The position numbers were made by a program, and so were the translations under genes. Positions 6,231 through 11,363 of a stretch of DNA of 11,363 bases are shown here, one piece after another. Below the pieces are notes generated by a model that saw only the letters and a program-made list of their open reading frames with translations, did no database searches and was not told where the DNA came from. Where the stretch lies: contig NZ_DLMO01000089.1 in the NCBI RefSeq assembly GCF_002479325.1, forward strand, positions 1 to 11,363. The letters are read 5' to 3'. Origin of the DNA: Brevundimonas sp. UBA7534. GTDB taxonomy: Bacteria > Pseudomonadota > Alphaproteobacteria > Caulobacterales > Caulobacteraceae. How positions within the stretch are numbered: the stretch's first letter is position 1; every line of letters starts with the position of its first letter.

Positions 6231-8462
6231 ATGTTCGACATCAAACGCAAGACGATCGAGTGGGCCGGACGCCCGCTGACCCTGGAGACGGGCCGCATCG
6301 CCCGCCAGGCCGACGGCGCCGTGCTGGCGACCTACGGCGAGACCGTGGTTCTGGCCACCGTCGTCTATGGCCGCGCGCCCAAGCCGGGCCTGGATTTCTT
6401 CCCCCTGACGGTCAACTATCAGGAAAAGACCTTCGCCGCCGGCAAGATCCCGGGCGGCTACTTCAAGCGTGAAGGCCGTCCGACCGAGAAGGAGACCCTG
6501 GTCTCCCGCCTGATCGACCGTCCGATCCGCCCGCTGTTCGTCAAGGGCTTCAAGAACGAGACCCAGGTCGTCGTCACCGTGCTGCAGCACGACCTGGAGA
6601 ACGACCCGGACGTGGTCGGCATGGTCGCCGCCTCGGCCGCCCTGACCATCTCGGGCGTGCCCTTCATGGGCCCGATCGGCGCCGCGCGCGTCGGCGTGAT
6701 CGACGGCGAGCTGGTGCTGAACCCGACCATCGACCAGATGCCGACCTCGGACCTGGACCTGGTGGTCGCCGGCACCCAGGACGCTCTGATGATGGTCGAA
6801 TCCGAAGCCAAGGAGCTGTCGGAAGACCTGATGCTGAAGGCTCTGATGTTCGCCCACGCCGGCATGCAGCCGGTGATCGAGGCGATCATCGACCTGGCCG
6901 AACACGCCGCCAAGGAGCCGTTCGACTTCCAGGCCGAGGATCACTCGGACGTGGTCGCCTCGATCAAGAAGCTGGTCGGCGAAGAGATCAAGACCGCCTA
7001 CACCCACCCCGGCAAGTACGACCGCCGCTCGGGCGTCGACGCGGCCAAGAAGACCGCCGCCGCCGCCCTGGTGAAGACCGACGAGAACCCGGACGGCGTC
7101 GACGCCTCCAAGTTCTCGGCCGCCTTCAAGGAGTGCGAGGCCGAGGTCCTGCGTCGCGACATCATCGAGAACAGCCACCGCGTCGACGGCCGTGCGCTCG
7201 ACAAGGTCCGCGCCATCGTGTCGGAAGTCGGCGTCCTGCCGCGCACCCACGGTTCGGCCCTGTTCACCCGCGGCGAAACCCAGGCCCTGGTGGTCGCCAC
7301 CCTGGGCACCGGCGAGGACGAGCAGTACATCGACAGCCTGACCGGCACCTACAAGGAAAGCTTCCTGCTGCACTACAACTTCCCCCCCTATTCGGTGGGT
7401 GAAGCGGGCCGCATGGGATCGCCCGGCCGTCGCGAGATCGGTCACGGCAAGCTGGCCTGGCGCGCCATCCGTCCGATGCTGCCGTCCAAGGAAGACTTCC
7501 CCTACACCATCCGTCTGGTGTCGGAGATCACCGAGTCCAACGGCTCGTCCTCGATGGCCACGGTCTGCGGTTCGTCGCTGGCCCTGATGGACGCCGGCGT
7601 GCCGCTGGCCCGTCCGGTCTCGGGCATCGCCATGGGCCTGATCCTGGAGCCGTCGGGCGAGTTCGCCATCCTGTCGGACATCCTGGGCGACGAGGATCAC
7701 CTGGGCGACATGGACTTCAAGGTCGCGGGCACCCGTGAAGGCATCACCTCGCTGCAGATGGACATCAAGGTCCCCGGCATCACCGAGGAGATCATGAAGC
7801 AGGCCATCGCCCAGGCTTCGGCCGGCCGCCTGCACATCCTGGACGAGATGGACAAGGCCATCGACGGCGCCCGCACCGAACTGGGCGAGTTCGCGCCCAA
7901 GATCGAATCCATCAAGATCGCGGTCGACAAGATCCGCGAAGTGATCGGTTCGGGCGGCAAGGTCATCCGCGAGATCGTGGAAAAGACCGGCGCCAAGATC
8001 GACATCGGCGATGACGGCACCATCAAGATCGCCGCCAATGAGCAGGAGAAGATCGAGGCCGCCAAGGCCTGGATCCAGTCCATCGCCTCGGAACCGGAAG
8101 TCGGCACCATCTACTCCGGCAAGGTCGTGAAGGTCGTCGACTTCGGCGCCTTCGTGAACTTCTTCGGCGCCAAGGACGGCCTGGTCCACGTGTCCCAGAT
8201 CGCCCTGGAGCGCGTCGCCAACCCGGCCGACGTCCTGTCGGAAGGCCAGGAGGTCAAGGTCAAGTTCCTGGGCTTCGACGATCGCGGCAAGACCAAGCTG
8301 TCGATGAAGGTCGTCGATCAGGAAACCGGCGAGGACATCACCGACAAGATCAACGCCGAACGCGCTGAACGCGGCGAGGCCCCGCTGTCGGAAGACACCG
8401 GCGGTCGTCCGAAGCGGGACGGCGACCGGGGCGGCGATCGCGGCCGCCGCCGTCGCGACTGA
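6231..8462 (+). CDS. pnp: Polynucleotide phosphorylase (PNPase)
   Basis: A phosphate-dependent 3'-5' exoribonuclease and partner of RNase E in the degradosome, acting as a trimer. The 743 residues are of usual length. The first RNase PH domain has FFPLTVNYQEKTFAAGKIPGG and LVSRLIDRPIRPLF. An alpha-helical linker domain follows at about 150-235. The second, catalytic RNase PH domain has HYNFPPYSVGEAGRMGSPGR and the metal/phosphate site DHLGDMDFK, with Asp489, Asp495 and Lys497 matching E. coli Asp486, Asp492 and Lys494. The KH domain contains VIGSGGKVIREI (GSGG at 573-576) and the S1 domain spans about 624-694. The tail is Arg/Gly/Asp-rich (GGRPKRDGDRGGDRGRRRRD) and probably aids RNA or partner binding. 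The ATG at 6231 follows AGAAGAG (6222-6228). A strong terminator lies 24 nt after the stop. Confidence 0.99.
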   Translation: MFDIKRKTIEWAGRPLTLETGRIARQADGAVLATYGETVVLATVVYGRAPKPGLDFFPLTVNYQEKTFAAGKIPGGYFKREGRPTEKETLVSRLIDRPIRPLFVKGFKNETQVVVTVLQHDLENDPDVVGMVAASAALTISGVPFMGPIGAARVGVIDGELVLNPTIDQMPTSDLDLVVAGTQDALMMVESEAKELSEDLMLKALMFAHAGMQPVIEAIIDLAEHAAKEPFDFQAEDHSDVVASIKKLVGEEIKTAYTHPGKYDRRSGVDAAKKTAAAALVKTDENPDGVDASKFSAAFKECEAEVLRRDIIENSHRVDGRALDKVRAIVSEVGVLPRTHGSALFTRGETQALVVATLGTGEDEQYIDSLTGTYKESFLLHYNFPPYSVGEAGRMGSPGRREIGHGKLAWRAIRPMLPSKEDFPYTIRLVSEITESNGSSSMATVCGSSLALMDAGVPLARPVSGIAMGLILEPSGEFAILSDILGDEDHLGDMDFKVAGTREGITSLQMDIKVPGITEEIMKQAIAQASAGRLHILDEMDKAIDGARTELGEFAPKIESIKIAVDKIREVIGSGGKVIREIVEKTGAKIDIGDDGTIKIAANEQEKIEAAKAWIQSIASEPEVGTIYSGKVVKVVDFGAFVNFFGAKDGLVHVSQIALERVANPADVLSEGQEVKVKFLGFDDRGKTKLSMKVVDQETGEDITDKINAERAERGEAPLSEDTGGRPKRDGDRGGDRGRRRRD

Positions 8463-8485
8463 TCCGATCGGTTGATCTAGACTTG

Positions 8486-8525
8486 AGGGGCCCCGGCGAC
8501 GACGCCGGGGCCCTTCTTCGTTTTC
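8486..8525 (+). terminator. Intrinsic terminator after pnp
   Basis: GGGCCCCGGCG (8488-8498) pairs perfectly with CGCCGGGGCCC (8503-8513) around loop ACGA. G-U and A-U pairs extend the stem to 13 bp. The T-rich CTTCTTCGTTTTC follows at once. It should end the rpsO-pnp transcript. The T tract is interrupted, and the next gene's ribosome site begins directly after it. Confidence 0.85.
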
Positions 8526-8529
8526 GGAG
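8526..8529 (+). promoter_or_regulatory. Ribosome-binding site of the DUF167 gene
   Basis: GGAG lies 7 nt before the ATG at 8537 and directly after the terminator T tract. It decides the start: the frame is open upstream to 8483, but any earlier start would put the terminator stem inside the coding region. Confidence 0.6.
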
Positions 8530-8536
8530 CGCCCGC

Positions 8537-8815
8537 ATGGCTCGTCTTCCTGTCCGTCTTCAGCCCGGCGCCGCGCGCGAGGGGATCGACGGCTGGTACG
8601 TGGATGCCGACGGTCGGCCGGTGCTGAAGGTCCGCGTGCGCGCCCGCCCGGTGGAGGGCGAGGCCAACGCCGCCCTGGTCGCCCTGATCGCCAGATCGCT
8701 GGGCGTGCCGCGCCGCGCCGTCGGCCTCGCGCGGGGCGGCCAGTCGCGACTGAAGATGCTGGAGATCGACGGGCTGGACGAGGCCGAGGTCCGCGCCCGG
8801 CTGGGCGGCGGCTGA
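8537..8815 (+). CDS. DUF167 / UPF0235 (YggU-like) protein
   Basis: A 92-residue member of the DUF167 family, small alpha/beta proteins widespread in bacteria and eukaryotes with no settled biochemical role. Family marks are LPVRLQPGAAREGI (residues 4-17), the VKVRVRARPVEGEANAAL-like core with EGEAN at 40-44, and RGGQSRLKMLEIDGL around 66-80 with the conserved G-x-S-R-x-K. The length is typical of the stand-alone domain. It sits alone between the pnp terminator and the promoter region of the amidohydrolase genes. Its own promoter is not evident: the only space is the 74 nt holding the terminator, so expression may come from read-through or a promoter inside pnp. Confidence 0.93.
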   Translation: MARLPVRLQPGAAREGIDGWYVDADGRPVLKVRVRARPVEGEANAALVALIARSLGVPRRAVGLARGGQSRLKMLEIDGLDEAEVRARLGGG

Positions 8816-8818
8816 GAG

Positions 8819-8894
8819 CGCGCCGAAACCTTTTGACGGCCTGGGTTCCAACGGCTTCTATGACCGCGTTCAGCGCGCCGCCTGTTTCGGCGCG
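8819..8894 (+). repeat. Spaced inverted repeat around the amidohydrolase promoter
   Basis: CGCGCCGAAAC (8819-8829) is the exact reverse complement of GTTTCGGCGCG (8884-8894). A third partial copy, CGCGCCG, at 8874-8880 can pair with 8888-8894 as a 7-bp hairpin with a 7-nt loop just before the ribosome site. The outer dyad spans the candidate promoter and could be a pair of regulator sites or alternative RNA structures. GC-rich short matches can arise by chance, so the regulatory meaning is uncertain. Confidence 0.4.
8833..8861 (+). promoter_or_regulatory. Candidate sigma70-type promoter for the amidohydrolase pair
   Basis: TTGACG (8833-8838) is a good -35 hexamer and TTCTAT (8856-8861) a weak -10 at 17-bp spacing. 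The gene starts at 8917, leaving a leader of about 48 nt. The copies of an 11-bp inverted repeat at 8819-8829 and 8884-8894 flank it. This is pattern matching only; the -10 matches consensus at about half its positions. Confidence 0.4.
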
Positions 8895-8904
8895 TCAGTG
8901 GGAA

Positions 8905-8911
8905 AAAGGGG
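8905..8911 (+). promoter_or_regulatory. Ribosome-binding site of the lipoprotein amidohydrolase
   Basis: AAAGGGG lies 5 nt before the ATG at 8917. It fixes the start there rather than at earlier in-frame codons such as TTG 8833, which would overlap the candidate -35 and bury the lipoprotein signal. Confidence 0.7.
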
Positions 8912-8916
8912 TATCG

Positions 8917-10395
8917 ATGATCGGACATCGTCTGCGGGGCGTCAGCCTTGCGGTTCTCGCCTGCGCCGTGCTTGCGGCCTGTGCGACGACGGAGGGCGCG
9001 GCCAGCGCCGATGCGGCGAACGCCAACCCGCAGCGCGACCGGGCCCTGGCTCCGGGCCTGGATTTCGCGGCCAATCCCGATCCCTTCCCCTCGACCTATC
9101 AGGGTCTGCCGCGGGAGAATTTCGCCATTGTCGGCGCCACCGTCCTGACCGGCACGGACCGCAAGATCGAAAACGGCGTCGTCGTCGTGACCGACGGCAA
9201 GATCGCGGCCGTCGGCGACGCCTCGACCCCCGTTCCGGGCGGCTACAGGGTGATCGACGCGCGGGGCCGCTACGTCACCCCCGGCGTCATCGACGTGCAC
9301 AGCCACCTGGGCGTCTATCCGTCGCCCGGCGTCATGGGCATGAGCGACGGCAACGAGGCGACCAATCCGAACACCGCCCAGGTCTGGGCCGAACATTCGA
9401 TCTGGCCCCAGGACCCCGGTTTCAACACCGCCCGCGCGGGCGGGGTGACGACGCTGCACATCCTGCCCGGCTCGGCCAATCTGTTCGGCGGGCGCGGCGT
9501 GACGGTCAGGAACATCCCTTCCATCACCATGCAGGGCATGAAGATGCCGGGCGCCCCCTATTCGGTGAAGATGGCCTGCGGCGAGAACCCGTCGCGCGTC
9601 TACGGCGGCCGCAACCAGAGCCCGGCGACCGGCATGGGCAATGTCGCCGGCTACCGCGCCGCCTTCATCGCCGCGCGCGAATATAAGGCCAAGTGGGACA
9701 AGTGGCGCGAGGACGGCGAGGGCAGCCCGCCGACCCGCAACCTGCAGAACGAGACCCTGTCGGGCGTTCTGGACGGCTCCATCCTGGTCCAGAACCATTG
9801 CTACCGCGCCGACGAGATGGCGGTGATGCTCGATATCGCCAAGGAGTTCGGCTACCGCGTCACCACCTTTCACCACGCCACCGAGGCCTACAAGCTGGCC
9901 TCGCAACTGGCCCAGGCGGGCGTCTGCGCCGCCATGTGGACCGGCTGGTGGGGCTTCAAGATGGAAGCGCTGGACGCCATCGAGGAGAACGCGGCCCTGG
10001 TCGACGCGCCCGAGGGGTCGTGCGCCGTCATTCACTCCGACGACCCGATCCTGACCCAGCGCCTGAACCAGGAGGCCGCCGCCGCCCTGTCGGCCGGTCG
10101 TCGCGCCGGGCTGAACATCTCCGAAGAGCACGCCATCGGCTGGATCACCTCCAACGCCGCCAAGGCTATCGGCATCGCCGACCAGACCGGTTCTCTGGAG
10201 ACGGGCAAGCGCGCCGACGTGGTGATCTGGAGCGCCGATCCCTTCTCGATCTACGCCCGCGCCGACCAGGTCTTCGTCGACGGCGCCCTCAGCTTCGACC
10301 GCATGAACCCGGCCTATCAGCCGACCAGCGACTTCGAACTGGGCCAGCCGGGCTACGCCCTGACCGCCGCCAACGTCGCCGAAGGAGCCCGCTGA
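8917..10395 (+). CDS. Lipoprotein amidohydrolase, metal site intact (imidazolonepropionase-related)
   Basis: A 492-residue metal-dependent hydrolase of the amidohydrolase superfamily, exported and lipid-anchored. The N-terminus MIGHRLRGVSLAVLACAVLAAC is a lipoprotein signal with lipobox LAAC and Cys22 as the modified residue. The next residue is Ala, not Asp, so outer-membrane sorting is likely by the E. coli rule. The small beta domain (about 66-120) leads into VIDVHSHLG with metal ligands His128 and His130. Further likely ligands are His294 (QNHCYRADEM), His319/His320 (TFHHATEAYK) and Asp375 (VIHSDDP). The C-terminus has the usual return to the beta domain, GSLETGKRADVVIWSADP. This fits the COG1228-like group, which hydrolyses cyclic amides, peptides or related bonds; the substrate cannot be read. 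Its stop overlaps the next start (TGATG). Confidence 0.93.
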   Translation: MIGHRLRGVSLAVLACAVLAACATTEGAASADAANANPQRDRALAPGLDFAANPDPFPSTYQGLPRENFAIVGATVLTGTDRKIENGVVVVTDGKIAAVGDASTPVPGGYRVIDARGRYVTPGVIDVHSHLGVYPSPGVMGMSDGNEATNPNTAQVWAEHSIWPQDPGFNTARAGGVTTLHILPGSANLFGGRGVTVRNIPSITMQGMKMPGAPYSVKMACGENPSRVYGGRNQSPATGMGNVAGYRAAFIAAREYKAKWDKWREDGEGSPPTRNLQNETLSGVLDGSILVQNHCYRADEMAVMLDIAKEFGYRVTTFHHATEAYKLASQLAQAGVCAAMWTGWWGFKMEALDAIEENAALVDAPEGSCAVIHSDDPILTQRLNQEAAAALSAGRRAGLNISEEHAIGWITSNAAKAIGIADQTGSLETGKRADVVIWSADPFSIYARADQVFVDGALSFDRMNPAYQPTSDFELGQPGYALTAANVAEGAR

Positions 10396-11363
10396 TGCGC
10401 CTCTCGCACCTGATCGTCGGCGCCGTCGCGGCGCTGGCTGTTTCCGCTCCCGCTTTGGCCCAAGAGACGGTTGCCATCGTCGGCGGCCGCGTGCTGACCG
10501 GAACCTCGGTCATCGAGAACGGCACCGTCGTCATCCGCGACGGCAAGATCGCCTCGGTCGGAACAGGCGGTGCGCCCGCCGGCGCCCGCGTCATCGACGC
10601 GGCCGGCAAGGTCGTGGCTCCCGGCTTCGTCGCCGTGGATTCCGGCCTGGGCGGCTCCGAGGTCAGCTCGGTGCGCGGCACGAACGCGCTCAGGAACGCC
10701 TCCAACAGCCTGTCGGCCGCCTTCGACGTCTCCTACGGCCTCGATCCCTGGTCATTCACCCTGCCGGTCGCGCGGCTGGGCGGCGTGACCCGCGCCGTCG
10801 TCGTGCCCCAGCACCCGGGCGGGTCCGGCGGCCATTATCACGAGGACGAGACGGCCGGCGTCGGCGACGGCGGCCTGCACGAGCCGGGCCTGTTCGCGGG
10901 CCAGGCGGCGATCATCCATCTGGCGCAGGGCCAGGACATCCTGGTCAAGCCGCGCGTGGCCATGGTCGCCCCCTTCGGCGAGGCCGGGGCCGGCGTCGCC
11001 GGCGGCGCGCGCGGGGCCGAGTTCGTCCTGTTCAAGGAGACCCTGGCCGAGGTGCGCCTCTATGCCCGCAACAAGTCCGCCTACGAGCGGGCGGGTCTGC
11101 GCGACCTGATGCTGTCGCGCGCCGACCTGGAGGCGCTGATCCCGGTCGCGAACGGCTCTATGCCTCTGATCGTCACCGTCAGCCGCGCCTCCGACATCAC
11201 CCAGGTCCTGCGCCTGGCGCGCGAGGAGGGGATCAAGGTCATCCTGGACGGCGCCGAGGAAGGCTGGCTGGTCGCCGATCAGATCGCGGCCGCGGGCGTG
11301 CCGGTGCTGCTGAACCCGACCGACAACCTGCCCAACGACTTCGAGATGCGGGCGGCGCGGATG
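10395..11363 (+). CDS. Secreted amidohydrolase-like protein lacking the HxH metal motif, 3' partial
   Basis: An ATG at 10395 overlaps the preceding stop, and the frame stays open for 323 codons to the window edge, so the C-terminus is missing. The N-terminus MRLSHLIVGAVAALAVSAPA with cleavage after ALA (residue 22) is a classical signal peptide. Residues 24-86 resemble the upstream enzyme closely: AIVGGRVLTG, IENGTVVIRDGKIASVG, ARVIDAAGKVVAPGF. But the metal motif is changed: VHSHLG upstream is VDSGLG here, so both His are lost (Asp82, Gly84). In the later region the third ligand His aligns with Thr261 (LIVTVSRASDI) and the fourth falls in ILDGAEEGWL with no His. I recall similar degenerate amidohydrolases lying beside intact ones, so this may be a recognised subfamily. 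The protein is probably a structural or regulatory partner, or an enzyme with altered chemistry. Confidence 0.88.
   Translation, partial: MRLSHLIVGAVAALAVSAPALAQETVAIVGGRVLTGTSVIENGTVVIRDGKIASVGTGGAPAGARVIDAAGKVVAPGFVAVDSGLGGSEVSSVRGTNALRNASNSLSAAFDVSYGLDPWSFTLPVARLGGVTRAVVVPQHPGGSGGHYHEDETAGVGDGGLHEPGLFAGQAAIIHLAQGQDILVKPRVAMVAPFGEAGAGVAGGARGAEFVLFKETLAEVRLYARNKSAYERAGLRDLMLSRADLEALIPVANGSMPLIVTVSRASDITQVLRLAREEGIKVILDGAEEGWLVADQIAAAGVPVLLNPTDNLPNDFEMRAARM

Noticed and set aside
5961..8189. Very long open frame on the minus strand opposite pnp (742 codons)
   Set aside because: It lies antisense to a certain pnp gene. The product is a low-complexity Asp/Gly/Leu/Val/His-rich string with no family motif, as expected from the complement of a GC-rich gene.
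8833..8916. Longer N-terminus for the lipoprotein amidohydrolase
   Set aside because: It would place 28 extra residues before a clear lipoprotein signal and overlap the candidate promoter; the good ribosome site is at 8905-8911.
8560..10131. Long minus-strand open frame opposite the DUF167 and amidohydrolase genes
   Set aside because: It spans two real plus-strand genes and their spacer, and its Gly/Arg/Ala/His-rich translation has no recognisable domain.
1..11363. CRISPR array, tRNA/rRNA, insertion sequence, prophage or defence system
   Set aside because: Nothing on either strand supports these: no regularly spaced direct repeats, no clover-leaf candidate noticed, and no transposase, integrase or nuclease-like frame outside the genes listed.

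Overview
This GC-rich window has genes on the + strand only and reads as chromosomal DNA of an alphaproteobacterium. The gene order rbfA-truB-rpsO-pnp, the style of the proteins and the kind of intergenic repeat suggest Caulobacteraceae, most likely Brevundimonas or a close relative. That placement is inference from memory of these families; no database was searched.

Region 1 (1-1852) is an amino-sugar nucleotide pair: the 3' part of a DegT/DnrJ/EryC1/StrS PLP aminotransferase, cut by the left edge, followed 4 nt later by a Gfo/Idh/MocA NAD(P)-dependent sugar dehydrogenase. Such a pair oxidises and then aminates C3 of a UDP-sugar. In this bacterial group an attractive role is a GnnA/GnnB-type route to UDP-2,3-diamino sugars for the diaminoglucose lipid A known from Caulobacter and Brevundimonas. 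An O-antigen sugar pathway is the main alternative.

Region 2 (1856-4064) is a tightly packed run of four small membrane or exported proteins of unknown function. They are a polytopic membrane protein whose 3' end may be frameshifted, a secreted protein, a single-pass anchored protein, and a DUF2459/TIGR02117-type protein. The second and third share a Cys/Trp/Val-Arg-Ala/Met/Cys spacing pattern and may be distant relatives.

Region 3 (4131-8462) is the conserved translation/RNA-metabolism block: rbfA (30S maturation), truB (tRNA pseudouridine 55 synthase), rpsO (S15) and pnp (polynucleotide phosphorylase). A 150-bp inverted pair of REP-like hairpin units sits between rbfA and truB. The 241-nt rpsO-pnp spacer has at least three perfect hairpins and is a plausible site of processing and pnp autoregulation. 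A strong intrinsic terminator follows pnp.

Region 4 (8537-11363) has a DUF167/YggU protein, then a candidate promoter and two tandem amidohydrolases with overlapping stop and start codons. The first is a lipoprotein with the metal ligands intact. The second is secreted, runs off the right edge, and has lost the HxH motif and the other visible histidine ligands.

No tRNA, rRNA, CRISPR array, transposase, phage or defence gene was seen. The most interesting points are the active/degenerate amidohydrolase pair, the shared motif in the two small exported proteins, the inverted REP-like element inside the rbfA-truB spacer, and the possible frameshift near 2135.
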